Positions 21,469 through 31,046 are shown, numbered from the stretch's first letter. The stretch is 64,000 nt of DNA from Salipiger profundus (GCF_001969385.1 NZ_CP014796.1:1257501-1321500); one strand, 5' to 3'. Numbers and translations are program-made. The notes: generated by a model not told the origin, from the letters alone.

Positions 21469-22049
21469 GCAGGCTGCCTCCCCGCCGTATCGCGGCGCTG
21501 GCGCTGCTCGCGGCGCTGTGGCTCGGACCGCTGCCGGCGCTCGCCACCGGCTCGATGGTGCTGCACATGGTGCTGCATCTCGGCGTCACGGCGGTGGTGC
21601 CGGCGCTCTGGGCGCCGCGCCTGCGGCTGCCCTCGGGAGCCATGGCCCTGACGCTGGGCGCGGTGGCCGAGATGGTCGTGGTCTGGGCGTGGCACCTGCC
21701 GGGCCCGCATCTCTGGGCACGCTTCACTTCCACCGGCTTCGCGCTGGAGCAGCTGTCGTTCCTCGGCGCGGGGCTGCTGCTCTGGGGCAGCGTCCGCGCG
21801 GCCGGAGGCTTCGGCGGCGCGGTGGTGCTGCTGGCCACGACGATGCACATGACGCTGCTCGGCGCGCTGATCGGGCTCAGCCCGCGCGATCTCTACGGCG
21901 GCATCTGCGCCGGCCACCTCGGCCTCAGCGCCCTGCAGGAGCAGCAGCTCGCCGGGGCGCTGATGGCAGGTGGCGGCGGCGCGATCTACCTCGTCGCGGC
22001 GCTGCGCCGGCTCGGCAGCGCGCTCGACCTGACGGAGGCACGGACATGA
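21462..22049 (+). CDS. CtaG-like (caa3-type) cytochrome c oxidase assembly membrane protein
   Basis: A 195-residue polytopic protein with a leader-like N-terminal helix and four to five further helices rich in histidine and methionine (MVLHMVLHLGV, VVWAWHLPGPHLW, TTMHMTLLGALIG, CAGHLGLSALQEQQLAG). The pattern matches the caa3_CtaG family, which assists copper delivery or assembly of haem-copper oxidases. It is distinct from the periplasmic Cox11-type CtaG. It is coupled to both neighbours: 7-base overlap upstream and ATGA downstream. Confidence 0.8.
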   Translation: MLGRLPPRRIAALALLAALWLGPLPALATGSMVLHMVLHLGVTAVVPALWAPRLRLPSGAMALTLGAVAEMVVVWAWHLPGPHLWARFTSTGFALEQLSFLGAGLLLWGSVRAAGGFGGAVVLLATTMHMTLLGALIGLSPRDLYGGICAGHLGLSALQEQQLAGALMAGGGGAIYLVAALRRLGSALDLTEART

Positions 22050-23140
22050 AACGCTGGATCTGGGGCGGGCTCGCCGCGCTCGTCGTCGCGGGCAACGCCT
22101 TCTACTGGCTCGCGCCCTACAACATCGCGGCCTCGGTCCCGCATCTGCCCGGCGTGAGCCAGGTGCTGCATCAGTACATGCGCAACGCCGTCGCCGTCCG
22201 GGCCATGGGCAAGGAGATCCCGCGCCAGGTGGATCTCGACGACCCCGGGCTGATCCGCCTGGGCGCCGGGCATTTTGCCACCGGCTGCATGACCTGCCAC
22301 GGCGCGCCCGGCATCCCGCGCAACCCGGTGGTCGAGGGCATGCGCCCCGCCCCGCCGACGCTCACCTCCGAGGATTTCGACCGGCGCGAGTTCTGGTGGA
22401 TCGCCCGCCATGGCTTCAAGTATACCGGCATGCCCGCCTGGCCCGGCGAGGGCCGCAACGACGAGCCCTGGGCGATGGCGGCCTTCCTGTCGCGCTACGA
22501 TGATTTCGACCGGGCGGGGTTCGAGGAAGCGGCCCTTGGCAGGGCCGGCGCCTATGACAGCGCCGGCGTGCGCTTCGGCGGCCTGCCCGGCGCGATCCCG
22601 CAGGAAGTGGGCTGCGCCCGCTGCCACGGCGAGGACGGGCTCGGCCGCGACGGCACCGCACCCAAGCTCGCGGGACAGTCCGAAGGCTGGCTGACGCTGG
22701 TGCTGGGCGCCTATGCCGCGGGCCACCGCGAAAGCGGCTTCATGGAGCCCATGGCCGCGCCCCTGTCGGACGAGACCATCGCCGGCATCTCGCAACGCTA
22801 CGCCGGGATGGACGCCGCCTGGAAGGGCGATCCGCTGCCCTTCGGCGATGCGGCGCGCGGCGCCGAGATCGCCCGGCGCGGAGACGAGCACGAAGACATC
22901 GCGAGCTGCGCCTCCTGCCACGAGGGCGGCGAGACGGACGGGCTGTCGCCGGAACGCGCCGACACGCCGCGCATTGCCGGGCAGGATGGTTACTGGATCG
23001 TCAACTGGCTTGAGATGTATCGCGACGGGCCGGTGCCCGAGACTCCGCGCGCGCACCTGATGCAGGCCGCCGCCGAGCGGCTCAGCGACGACAACATCGC
23101 CGACCTCGCGGCCTACTACGCCTCGCTCGGCGCCGAGTGA
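22046..23140 (+). CDS. Membrane-anchored trihaem cytochrome c
   Basis: A 364-residue cytochrome c with three haem-binding motifs: CMTCH (81-85), CARCH (190-194) and CASCH (287-291). An uncleaved N-terminal helix (residues 4-24) probably anchors it to the inner membrane. The first domain resembles single-domain cytochromes of oxidase loci; the second and third form a tandem pair like cytochrome c4. It is the last gene of the oxidase operon (ATGA overlap with the CtaG-like gene). It probably feeds electrons from a quinol or periplasmic dehydrogenase to the CoxB cytochrome domain. Direct transfer from the XoxF system is an inference. Confidence 0.88.
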   Translation: MKRWIWGGLAALVVAGNAFYWLAPYNIAASVPHLPGVSQVLHQYMRNAVAVRAMGKEIPRQVDLDDPGLIRLGAGHFATGCMTCHGAPGIPRNPVVEGMRPAPPTLTSEDFDRREFWWIARHGFKYTGMPAWPGEGRNDEPWAMAAFLSRYDDFDRAGFEEAALGRAGAYDSAGVRFGGLPGAIPQEVGCARCHGEDGLGRDGTAPKLAGQSEGWLTLVLGAYAAGHRESGFMEPMAAPLSDETIAGISQRYAGMDAAWKGDPLPFGDAARGAEIARRGDEHEDIASCASCHEGGETDGLSPERADTPRIAGQDGYWIVNWLEMYRDGPVPETPRAHLMQAAAERLSDDNIADLAAYYASLGAE

Positions 23141-23147
23141 CCCGTTG

Positions 23148-23171
23148 CGGTGCGCCCGGTGGGGCGCACCG
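23148..23171. terminator. Convergent hairpin terminator
   Basis: A perfect 10-base stem (23148-23157 with 23162-23171) with a 4-base loop lies between the trihaem cytochrome gene and the DsbA-like gene, which converge. No strong T-run follows on either strand. Confidence 0.65.
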
Positions 23172-23191
23172 ATGGAACTGCCGGCACAGGC

Positions 23192-23809
23192 TCAGGCCGA
23201 ACGGGCCTTGGCGATCGCGCCGGTCAGCGTCTCGCGGTCGAGCACACCGCCGTAGAGTGTGGTGCCGATGGCAAAGGCCGGCGTCCCCCGGAAGCCAAGG
23301 GCCACCGCCTGCCTGTCGTTGCGCTGCAACAGCGCATTCCATTTGTCGGCGTTCTCGCGGTAGCTCGCCTGGGCCTCCTCGAGGGTGACAACGGCCCCCA
23401 CCACCTCTTCGACCTGCTCCTGCGTGAGCCGGGCCTCGGTGTCCATCAGCGCCGCGTTGACCGCCGCGTAGCGGTCGAGCCCGACCGCGCCCAGCGCCAG
23501 CCGCGTGGCATAGGTCGAGGGCGGCCCGAAAATCGGCCAGTCCTTCATCACCAGCCGTACGTTGCCGTCGGCCTCCACCACGTCCCGCAGCAGCGGGTGC
23601 ATGGCTTTGCAGTAGGGGCACTGGTAGTCGAAATACTCGACGATGGTGACGTCGCCCTCTGGGTTGCCCTGCTCGGGCGCCACCGGATCGTTCAGCACCT
23701 CGTCGATGCTCGGCGACTGCGCGCGGGCGAGATGCGGCAGCCCGACGACGCTGCCCAGCGCGCCGGCGGTCAGCCCGGCGCCGATGAGCGCCCTGCGGTT
23801 GATGGTCAT
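23192..23809 (-). CDS. Exported DsbA-family thiol-disulfide oxidoreductase
   Basis: A 205-residue DsbA-like protein. A twin-arginine-like leader (NRRALIGAG, cut near ARAQSP) is followed by a thioredoxin fold with the active site CPYC (C64-C67) and the cis-proline loop GFRGTPAFAIG. It probably oxidises or isomerises disulfides in exported proteins. The ATG at 23809 has an AGGAG site. It heads in the same direction as the L,D-transpeptidase, TlpA-like and DsbD genes, forming a thiol-redox cluster next to the cytochrome genes. Confidence 0.9.
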   Translation of the reverse strand: MTINRRALIGAGLTAGALGSVVGLPHLARAQSPSIDEVLNDPVAPEQGNPEGDVTIVEYFDYQCPYCKAMHPLLRDVVEADGNVRLVMKDWPIFGPPSTYATRLALGAVGLDRYAAVNAALMDTEARLTQEQVEEVVGAVVTLEEAQASYRENADKWNALLQRNDRQAVALGFRGTPAFAIGTTLYGGVLDRETLTGAIAKARSA

Positions 23810-23843
23810 GTCATTCTCCTCTCTGGGGTCGGTTCGATGTGGC

Positions 23844-24743
23844 TCAGCCCGGCTCCGGCGGCAGCGCGTCGAGCGTCTGTTCCGCCATGCCGGCAATATC
23901 GGGCGTGCCCGAGGCCGGAGACGCGGCGGGGCTCTGCCCCCCGTCCGCGATGTCCGACGGCGGGCGGGTGTACTTGCCGGTTTCCGCCGCGCTCAGCACG
24001 ATCACGCGCGTGCCAGAGCTCACCTGGTCGGCAAGATGGATGACGTCCTGGTTGAACAGCCGGATGCAGCCCGAGGACACCGCCTTGCCGATGGACCACG
24101 GGCTGCGGGTGCCGTGGATGCGGTAGAGCGTGTCCTCGCCGCCCTGGTGCAGGTAGAGCGCGCGGGCGCCGAGCGGGTTGTCGAGCCCGCCCTCCATGCC
24201 GTCCTCGAACTGCGTGTAGACGTCGGGTTCGCGCTCGATCATGCTCTGCGTCGGCGTCCACGTCGGCCAGTCGCGCTGGTAGGGGATCCTGGCCTCGCCC
24301 GAGAACTCGCGCCCCGCCGCGCCCACGGCCACCGTGTAGCGCATCGCCGTGTCGTCGCCCTGCAGGTGGTAGAGCCGCTTGGCGCCGGGATCGACGATGA
24401 TCGTGCCCGGCTCGAACGGCGCGTAGTAATCGACGAGCTGGCGCTTCTTGTCCTCGCTGAGATACTTGTCTTCGATCGCCGGCACCTGCAGCCCGTTATC
24501 CTCGGTGGCCGCGTACATGGCGCGCGTCTCGGGGCTGAGCGGCTGCTTGCGCGGCGGCTCCGGCGGCACCTCGACCACCTCCTGCAGGTTGCCGGTGTCG
24601 GACATCACGGTGTCGGGGGTGGGTTGGGGTTGCGGCGCGGTCACCTGCGCCGGGGAGGTGGAGGCCGGTGGCTGCGTGCAGGCGGCGAGCAGCGCCGCGA
24701 CGGTCAGCCCCGCCGCTGCCCTGATGCGGGAAGAGGGTGTCAT
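23844..24743 (-). CDS. L,D-transpeptidase (YkuD family) lipoprotein
   Basis: A 299-residue lipoprotein with lipobox LLAAC (C22) and a proline-rich linker (24-70). The YkuD catalytic domain (about 110-235) contains H210 and nucleophile C226 in [18 protein letters not shown]. Such enzymes make 3-3 crosslinks in peptidoglycan or attach proteins to it. Because the active cysteine must be kept reduced, its place between DsbA-like and TlpA/DsbD genes is sensible. Its start overlaps the stop of the TlpA-like gene (ATGA). Confidence 0.92.
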   Translation of the reverse strand: MTPSSRIRAAAGLTVAALLAACTQPPASTSPAQVTAPQPQPTPDTVMSDTGNLQEVVEVPPEPPRKQPLSPETRAMYAATEDNGLQVPAIEDKYLSEDKKRQLVDYYAPFEPGTIIVDPGAKRLYHLQGDDTAMRYTVAVGAAGREFSGEARIPYQRDWPTWTPTQSMIEREPDVYTQFEDGMEGGLDNPLGARALYLHQGGEDTLYRIHGTRSPWSIGKAVSSGCIRLFNQDVIHLADQVSSGTRVIVLSAAETGKYTRPPSDIADGGQSPAASPASGTPDIAGMAEQTLDALPPEPG

Positions 24744-25558
24744 GTCGTGCCTTTCGAAAGTGTGGTCATGCGCCGGAGCAGTTCGGCGCGGGAGATCTCG
24801 CCCGTGTGGGTCCCGACGAGCCGCCCCTCGGCATCGAGGAACAGCGTCGCGGGCAGGCCCCTTGCGCCATAGGTCGCCATCAGGGCCCTCGCCGGGTCGA
24901 GGTAGATGCCCTCGCGGGCCAGACCAGCCTGCTCGAGAAAGCGTGTAATCTGCGGCGGCTGCTCGCCCTGGTTCACGAAGAGGATCGGCAGATCACCGCC
25001 GTCGGCGACCTCCATCATCATCGGCATCTCGCGGCGGCACGGAGGGCACCACGACGCCCACAGGTTGACGACGGCGGGACCATCAAGCGCGGTGAGGGTC
25101 AACGGCGCGCCGCCGAGCGCATGCAGCGGCACGTCGGGGGCCGGTCGGCCGCGCGGATCGGGAAACGCCGCCAGAAGGCCGAAGCCCAGCGCGACCGCGG
25201 CGAGCGCGAGCCCGCCAAGCGGCAGCGCGCCGCGGAGATCCCGCAGGGCCGTGACGGCCAGCGCGGCGCCAAGCCCGGCCAGCCCGAAGCCCACCGAGAA
25301 ACCACCCTGCCAGACCTTGAGCACGTCCAGCGGGGCCTCGGCGAAGACCGCGAGGTTCTGCGCCACGTAGCCCGCGCGCGCCGCGATCAGCCCGGTGACG
25401 ACAAGGCGCATCGCCTGCACCGCATGGCGCGCCGGGGCACCGCGCCGGCGGGCACGGATGTCGGCCAGCTCGGCGCCGCCAAGCAGCACGGCGCAGCCGA
25501 GGATGGCCGCGAGCCGGGCGGCGTCGAAGACCAGCGGCCCGAGCGCGACCGAGCTCAT
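24740..25558 (-). CDS. TlpA-like thioredoxin with N-terminal Lgt-like membrane domain
   Basis: A 272-residue protein in two parts. Residues 1-135 form about four membrane helices that resemble part of prolipoprotein diacylglyceryl transferase ([30 protein letters not shown]). Residues 138-270 are a periplasmic TlpA/ResA-like thioredoxin domain with CPPC (C171-C174) and the GLPATLFL cis-proline loop. It likely reduces disulfides, for example in apocytochrome c or the CuA site, using electrons from the adjacent DsbD. Start and stop both overlap neighbours (ATGA), so it is tightly coupled to dsbD and the transpeptidase. Whether the Lgt-like half has any lipid-transfer activity is doubtful, as only a fragment is present. 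Confidence 0.85.
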   Translation of the reverse strand: MSSVALGPLVFDAARLAAILGCAVLLGGAELADIRARRRGAPARHAVQAMRLVVTGLIAARAGYVAQNLAVFAEAPLDVLKVWQGGFSVGFGLAGLGAALAVTALRDLRGALPLGGLALAAVALGFGLLAAFPDPRGRPAPDVPLHALGGAPLTLTALDGPAVVNLWASWCPPCRREMPMMMEVADGGDLPILFVNQGEQPPQITRFLEQAGLAREGIYLDPARALMATYGARGLPATLFLDAEGRLVGTHTGEISRAELLRRMTTLSKGTT

Positions 25559-27357
25559 CGCGCGGCCTCGCGGAGGGCGGCGAGCAGCGCTTCCTCGTGA
25601 ACATCGCCCACGAGCCGCGTGCCGGGCACCTCGGCGCGGGCGGCGTCGAGAAAGACCATGGTCGGCGGCCCCGCCGCGCCCAGCAGGTCGAGCGCGCGTT
25701 GCGCTTCGTCATCGAAGTCGGAGACGTCGACCTTGATCGGGGTCACGCCTTCCAGCGCCGCAAGCACCTGCGGGTCCGACAGCGGTCCGCGTTCGATGCT
25801 GCGGCAGGTGGTGCACCAGTCGGCGGTGACATAGACCAGCGCGGGTGCTTCCGATGCCGCGAGCGCGCTCTCGAGCCCATCGGTGCCGGTGACGGTGGCG
25901 AAGGGGTCGGCTTGCGCAGCGGAGGCATCGCGCGCGGCCAGCGGGGCGAGCGGCTTCAGCGGGTCGACCGCGCCCATCGCGGCACCGACGCCCTGCAGCG
26001 CCCCGGCAAAACCGAGGATCACCGCGAGCGCGGCGACCAGCGGCGCGGGGGCTTCGCGCGGAAACAGCGCCGCGCCCGCGCCGATCAGCAGCGCCGACCA
26101 GAGCGCCAGCGTGACCGGCCCCGGCAGGATACGGCCCAGCATCCAGACCGCGAGCCCGAGGAACACGAGCCCGAACAGCTGCCGGATGCGCTCCATCCAC
26201 GCGCCCGAGCGCGGCAGCACCTGCGGACCGAAGGCCGCGACGGCCACCAGCGGCAGCCCCTGCCCCAGCCCCAGCGCGAACAGCGCCACGGCCCCGAGCA
26301 GCAGGTCGCCGCTCTGCGCGATGTAGAGCAGCGCCCCGGCCAGCGGCGCGGTCACGCAAGGCCCCACGATCAGCGCCGAGGTCACGCCCAACAATGCCGC
26401 CCCGGGCAGCGAGCCGCGACGCCCCTCGACCCGGTTCAGCCGGGCCGTCACGGCGGCGGGCATCCGCAACTCGAAGAGACCGAAGGCCGCGACGGCGAGC
26501 AGCACGAAGAGCCCGGCGGTCAGGATCACGGCAGGCGGCGACTGCAGCGCGATCTGCAGGTTCTCCCCGGACCACGCTGCCGCCGCGCCGATCAGTGCAA
26601 AGGCCCCGGCCATGCCCAGCACGTAGGCGCCGCCCAGAAGCGCTCCGCGCCGCGCCGAGGGTCGCTGGCTGCCACCTGCGACCATGCCCGCCACGATCGG
26701 GATCATCGGGAAAACACAAGGCGTGAGCGACAGCAGCAGCCCGAGCCCGAAGAAGCCGGCCACGACCATCAGCGTGCCGCCCGTCGAGAATCGTTCGATA
26801 AGCCCGTCGGTCTTCGCAAGCACGAGGCCGCCGTCGGCTGTCTGCTCGGGTTCAACCTCGGCCCCGGTGCCCGTGGAAGCGCCGTCACCCACCCGCGTGA
26901 AGCCGGAGCCCTGAAAGCCCTGCGTCGATTCCGCCGGTGACGCGCCGGGCGTGGACATCCCACCGTCCGCGCCAGCCTCGATGGTGCGGGTCTGTGGCGG
27001 ATAGCAGATGCTATCCTCTTCGCAGCCCTGCCAGCGCAGCGTAACCGGCCCATCGGCGCCTTCGATACGGGCCTGCACGCCCTCGTGGAAGATCTCGACC
27101 TCGCCGAAGTTCGGATCGTCCTTCATCTCGCCGTCTGGCAGCGCCATCGGCAGGGCCGCTCCCGAACCATCCTCGGCACCCATGAAATCGCGATAGAGAT
27201 AGTAACCTTCGGCGATCTCCCAGGTCGCGACCAGCGTGTCGCCCTCGCGCGCAACCTCGAGCCGGAACGCCTCGTCGGCCGGCAGCGGAGACTGTGCCGC
27301 GAGCGGCGCCGCAAGCGTTGTCAGGAAGACCATCAGGCAGAATCGGAGCATCATCAT
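25555..27357 (-). CDS. dsbD: Protein-disulfide reductase DsbD
   Basis: A 600-residue DsbD with all three parts. After a signal peptide (cut near LAAQSP) there is a periplasmic DsbD-alpha domain with the cysteines in CEEDSICYPP. Then follow eight membrane helices (about 190-430, with SLTPCVFPMIP and GPCVTAPLAGA cysteines) and a C-terminal thioredoxin domain with ADWCTTCRS. It carries electrons from cytosolic thioredoxin to periplasmic thiol proteins, here plausibly the TlpA-like protein encoded next. Three in-frame ATGs (27357, 27354, 27351) are possible starts; none has a strong ribosome site. It is the first gene of the dsbD-tlpA-ldt-dsbA run. Confidence 0.94.
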   Translation of the reverse strand: MMMLRFCLMVFLTTLAAPLAAQSPLPADEAFRLEVAREGDTLVATWEIAEGYYLYRDFMGAEDGSGAALPMALPDGEMKDDPNFGEVEIFHEGVQARIEGADGPVTLRWQGCEEDSICYPPQTRTIEAGADGGMSTPGASPAESTQGFQGSGFTRVGDGASTGTGAEVEPEQTADGGLVLAKTDGLIERFSTGGTLMVVAGFFGLGLLLSLTPCVFPMIPIVAGMVAGGSQRPSARRGALLGGAYVLGMAGAFALIGAAAAWSGENLQIALQSPPAVILTAGLFVLLAVAAFGLFELRMPAAVTARLNRVEGRRGSLPGAALLGVTSALIVGPCVTAPLAGALLYIAQSGDLLLGAVALFALGLGQGLPLVAVAAFGPQVLPRSGAWMERIRQLFGLVFLGLAVWMLGRILPGPVTLALWSALLIGAGAALFPREAPAPLVAALAVILGFAGALQGVGAAMGAVDPLKPLAPLAARDASAAQADPFATVTGTDGLESALAASEAPALVYVTADWCTTCRSIERGPLSDPQVLAALEGVTPIKVDVSDFDDEAQRALDLLGAAGPPTMVFLDAARAEVPGTRLVGDVHEEALLAALREAAR

Positions 27358-27535
27358 GCTGCCGGAGTTCGCCCGCCTAGCTTAACCCAATCTTAAGCCC
27401 ATCCGGCGGCGTGCCAGCCTGCCGCCGCACCGCGGCGTCCGTCGTTTTCGGAATGGCGAATGCCGGTCGAGATATAGCGGGCGGGGGCACGGCATTGGAT
27501 GGTCCCCTCGAACCTGAGCACAATTGGAACGCATC

Positions 27536-30097
27536 ATGTCCTCGTTTCCCGAACGCGCAAATGTCGTCATCGTCGGTCTCGGCGGCATCGTCGGCGCCTC
27601 CGTCGCGCATCACCTGATAGAGCGCGGCTGGACCGACATCGTCGGCATCGACAAGTCCGCCATCCCCACCGACATCGGCTCGACCGGCCATGCCTCGGAC
27701 TTCTGCTACTGCACCAGCCACGACCTGCTGAGCACGTGGTGCACGATGTATTCCGTCGATTTCTACGAGAAGATGGGCCACTACAGCCGCATCGGCGGTC
27801 TCGAGGTCGCGCGCGTCGGCGACGATGCCCGGATGCAGGAGCTCAAGCGCCGCTGCGATTCCGGCCGCGCCTTCGGCACCAACGTCAGGATGATCTCGGC
27901 CGCCGAGGCCAAGGAGAAGTTCCCGCTTCTGGAAGAGGACCAGATCCAGGGCGCCATGTGGGACCCGGACGCGGGCCTTGTCGTGCCGCGCTCGCAGACC
28001 GTCGCGGGCAAGCTGGTGGATGCCGCCGAGAAAAGCGGCAACCTGCGGGCCTTTGCCAACACCCCGGCGCTGGAGCTTCTGCAGGAAAACGGTCGGATCA
28101 CCGGCGTGAAGACCCATCGCGGCACCATCATGGCCGATCACGTCGTGGTCTGCGCCGGCCTCTGGGGCCGCCTCATCGCCGAGATGGCGGGCGAGGATCT
28201 GCCGGTGATGCCGGTCGACCACCCGCTGACCTTCTTCGGCCCCTACGACGAGTTCGCCGGCACCGGGCTCGAGATCGGCCGTCCGCTGCTGCGCGACCAG
28301 GGCAACTCGGCCTACATGCGTGACACCGGCGACCCGCTGACCACCGAGGGCGGCCAGATGGAGTGGGGCTACTACTACGAGAAGGACGTGCGGATGGTGC
28401 ATCCGCGCGACATTCTCGAAAAGGGCCAGGCCCGTCTCGGGCCGTCCATGCGCGATCTCGAGCTGGAAGACGTGATCGAGCCGCTCGAGCGCGCGATGGA
28501 GCTGACCCCGATCCTCGCCGAGCTGGGCTTCAACGAAAGCCACTCGTTCAACGGCCTGCTGCAGACCACCACCGACGGCGGCCCCTCGATGGGCGAAAGC
28601 CGCAAGCTGCGTGGCCTGTGGTACGCGGTGGCGGTCTGGGTCAAGGACGGCCCCGGCATGGGCAAGCTCATCGCCGACTGGATGACCGACGGCCGCACCG
28701 AGATCGACCATCACGCCATCGACTACGCACGCTTCCAGGACTTCCAGCTCGAGGAAGACTTCATCTGGGGCCGCTGCGAAGAGACAGCCGCCAAGATCTA
28801 CAACCCGCCGGTTCACCCGCGCGAGCCCTTCGGCAACGGGCGCGGCATCCGCCGCTCGCCGTTCCATGAGCGCGAAGTCGAGCTGGGTGGCTACTTCATG
28901 GAACTCGGCGGCTGGGAGCGGGCGCACGGCTACGCGGCCAACGAGCACCTGCTCGAGAAATACGCCGACCAGGTGCCGGTCCGCGAGAACGAGTGGGACA
29001 ACCGCCACTTCTGGCGCGTGTCCAACGCCGAACAACTCGAGATGAGCGCCGATTGCGGCATCATCAACCTGTCGCACTTCCACATGACCGACATCAGCGG
29101 CCCCGACCACGTGGCGCTGATGGAATGGCTCTGTGCCGCGAAGATCGGCGGCGGCACCATGGTCGGCAAGGGCATCTACACCCACATGCTCGATGACGAG
29201 GGCAACGTGCGGGCCGACTTCACCGTCTTCCGCATGGCCGACAAGTGCCGGCTCGTGAACGGTGCCGACGCCGGCCCGCGCGATCTGGAATACATGAAGC
29301 GGATGGCGCAGGACAAAGGCTTCGACGTCACCATCACAGACGTGACCGAGGCGTATACCACCATTGGCATCTGGGGGCCCAACGCCCGCGAGACGCTGAA
29401 GAAGGTGGTGGCCGATCCGGAAGCGCTGAACGTCGAGAACTTCCCCTTCGCGGCGATCAAGCCGATCGAGATCGCGGGCAAGACCGTCACCGCCTTCCGG
29501 ATTTCCTATGTCGGCGAGCAGGGCTGGGAGCTTCACATGCCCTACGACGACGGGCTTGCCGTCTGGGATGCGCTCCGCGAAACCGGCGTGCTGGCAGTGG
29601 GTGTCGAGACCTATGCGAACTCGCGCCGGCTCGAGAAGTCGCTGCGGCTGCAGAACGCGGACCTTCACACGCAATACAACCTCTACGAAGCCGACCTCGC
29701 GCGGCCCAAGGTCAAGGAGGCCGACTTCCGCGGCAAGGAGAAGCATCTCGAGTATCGCGCCCGCGCGCACCAGCCGGCGATGCTCTGCACGCTGGTGATG
29801 ACCGACAACGTCGATTCGAACGGGGTGGCCCGCTACCCGGTGAACACCATGCCGGTGATGGATCCCGAGACCGGCGCCGTGCTGGTCGACGCGCTTGGCC
29901 GTCGCTCCTACACCACGTCGCAGGCGTTCGGGCCGAGCGTCGGGCGGAACATCATGCTGGCCTACCTCCCGTGGGACTACTGCGAGGTGGGCCGGAAGCT
30001 GCAGGTGACCTATTTCGACGAGCCCTTCCCGGTCGAGGTCGCGGGCGTCGGCTACGCACCGCTCTACGACCCGGAAAACCTCAAGCCCCGCAGCTGA
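27536..30097 (+). CDS. Dimethylglycine/sarcosine dehydrogenase-like FAD-GcvT fusion protein
   Basis: An 853-residue flavoprotein. An N-terminal DAO-type FAD domain has VGLGGIVGASVAHHL and a covalent-FAD-type histidine H52 in GSTGHASD. A linker follows, then a C-terminal GcvT/folate-binding domain (about 470-850). This architecture is that of dimethylglycine and sarcosine dehydrogenases, which demethylate the amine and pass the C1 unit to tetrahydrofolate. GbcA/GbcB-like genes downstream suggest dimethylglycine as substrate. The ATG at 36 of the 27500s block (27536) is preferred to the TTG at 27524. The substrate among methylated amines remains to be shown. Confidence 0.85.
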   Translation: MSSFPERANVVIVGLGGIVGASVAHHLIERGWTDIVGIDKSAIPTDIGSTGHASDFCYCTSHDLLSTWCTMYSVDFYEKMGHYSRIGGLEVARVGDDARMQELKRRCDSGRAFGTNVRMISAAEAKEKFPLLEEDQIQGAMWDPDAGLVVPRSQTVAGKLVDAAEKSGNLRAFANTPALELLQENGRITGVKTHRGTIMADHVVVCAGLWGRLIAEMAGEDLPVMPVDHPLTFFGPYDEFAGTGLEIGRPLLRDQGNSAYMRDTGDPLTTEGGQMEWGYYYEKDVRMVHPRDILEKGQARLGPSMRDLELEDVIEPLERAMELTPILAELGFNESHSFNGLLQTTTDGGPSMGESRKLRGLWYAVAVWVKDGPGMGKLIADWMTDGRTEIDHHAIDYARFQDFQLEEDFIWGRCEETAAKIYNPPVHPREPFGNGRGIRRSPFHEREVELGGYFMELGGWERAHGYAANEHLLEKYADQVPVRENEWDNRHFWRVSNAEQLEMSADCGIINLSHFHMTDISGPDHVALMEWLCAAKIGGGTMVGKGIYTHMLDDEGNVRADFTVFRMADKCRLVNGADAGPRDLEYMKRMAQDKGFDVTITDVTEAYTTIGIWGPNARETLKKVVADPEALNVENFPFAAIKPIEIAGKTVTAFRISYVGEQGWELHMPYDDGLAVWDALRETGVLAVGVETYANSRRLEKSLRLQNADLHTQYNLYEADLARPKVKEADFRGKEKHLEYRARAHQPAMLCTLVMTDNVDSNGVARYPVNTMPVMDPETGAVLVDALGRRSYTTSQAFGPSVGRNIMLAYLPWDYCEVGRKLQVTYFDEPFPVEVAGVGYAPLYDPENLKPRS

Positions 30098-30116
30098 GCG
30101 GCTCCGGAACGAAACG

Positions 30117-30146
30117 AGGGCCGGCGTGCGAAAGCGCGCCGGTCCT
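30117..30146 (+). terminator. Hairpin terminator after the dimethylglycine dehydrogenase-like gene
   Basis: A 13-base stem (30117-30129 with 30134-30146, with G-T pairs) closes on a GAAA loop and is followed by TTGCCTTG on the plus strand. It lies between convergent genes. Confidence 0.7.
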
Positions 30147-30170
30147 TGCCTTGCGGGGTCCTGCCCGACG

Positions 30171-31046
30171 CTATCCCCGCTCCGCCAGCCAGTCCGCGAA
30201 GAGCCGGGCGTTGGCCGAGGCGCGGGCATGGATGCGCAGGTAGAACGGCCAGGGCGACGCCATCGCCTCGGGCACCAGCTGCACAAGCCGGCCGCTTTCC
30301 AGCGAATTGCCCAGAAGACCTTCCCAGCCCAGCACCGCGCCGACGTGATCCTCGGCCGCCTGCAGGGAGATCAGGTAGTTGTTCAGGAAGAAGCCCGGCC
30401 CGGTCGGCGCCGGCCGGTCCATTGCCGCGAACCAGTCATGCCACTCGGTATGGGCGTTGGCCCCCGACTGGGTATGGATGAGCGGCGCCTCTGCCAGGTC
30501 CCCGAGCCCGTCAATCCCGTAGCTCGCGGCGAACTGCGGCGAGCCGAGCGCCAGGATGCGATCGTGGAAGAGCACGCGGGTCTCGTCCTCTTCCCGCGCC
30601 GGATCGCCGTAATGGATGCTGAGATCCGCCCCCGTGACCTTCCCGCTGTCCTGGATGATCTGGGATATCGCGACCCCGGGATGCGCCTTCCAGAACGCGG
30701 CGAGCCGGGGCGTCAGCCAAAGCCCGCTCATCGCCGTGGTCGCCGCGATGGCAACGCCGCTGCGATCATGGTGATGACGGATTCGCGCCACGCTGTCCGA
30801 GATCGTCTCGAATCCCCGCTGCAGCGCGACGAACAGCAGCGCACCCGCCTCGGTCAGCTCGACTCCGCGGTAATGACGGTTGAAGAGCGGCTGACCCAAG
30901 GCCTGTTCCAGCGCCTTGATCCGGTGGCTGACGGCCGCCGGGGTTACGTTGAGTTCGGATGAGGCCACCTTGAAGCTCAAATTGCGGGCAGCCGCCTCGA
31001 AGCAGGCAAGGTCTCCGAGAGAGGGTAAATCATAGGGCTTGGGCAC
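30171..31046 (-). CDS. LysR-family transcriptional regulator (GcvA-like)
   Basis: A 291-residue LysR-type regulator. The N-terminal winged helix-turn-helix (SLGDLACFEAAARNLSFKVAS through TPAAVSHRIKALEQALG) is followed by an effector-binding domain. It most resembles the GcvA group. I place the start at the GTG at 31046, which leaves the usual few residues before the DNA-binding domain; an ATG at 31136 would add 30 residues. It is divergent from the GbcA-like gene and probably controls betaine demethylation, with a candidate site at 31102-31114. The inducer is unknown. Confidence 0.85.
   Translation of the reverse strand: MPKPYDLPSLGDLACFEAAARNLSFKVASSELNVTPAAVSHRIKALEQALGQPLFNRHYRGVELTEAGALLFVALQRGFETISDSVARIRHHHDRSGVAIAATTAMSGLWLTPRLAAFWKAHPGVAISQIIQDSGKVTGADLSIHYGDPAREEDETRVLFHDRILALGSPQFAASYGIDGLGDLAEAPLIHTQSGANAHTEWHDWFAAMDRPAPTGPGFFLNNYLISLQAAEDHVGAVLGWEGLLGNSLESGRLVQLVPEAMASPWPFYLRIHARASANARLFADWLAERG

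Noticed and set aside
27377..30286. Very long open frame (about 969 codons) on the minus strand
   Set aside because: It lies wholly over the dimethylglycine dehydrogenase-like gene, which has clear FAD and GcvT motifs; the opposite frame is an open shadow caused by high GC.
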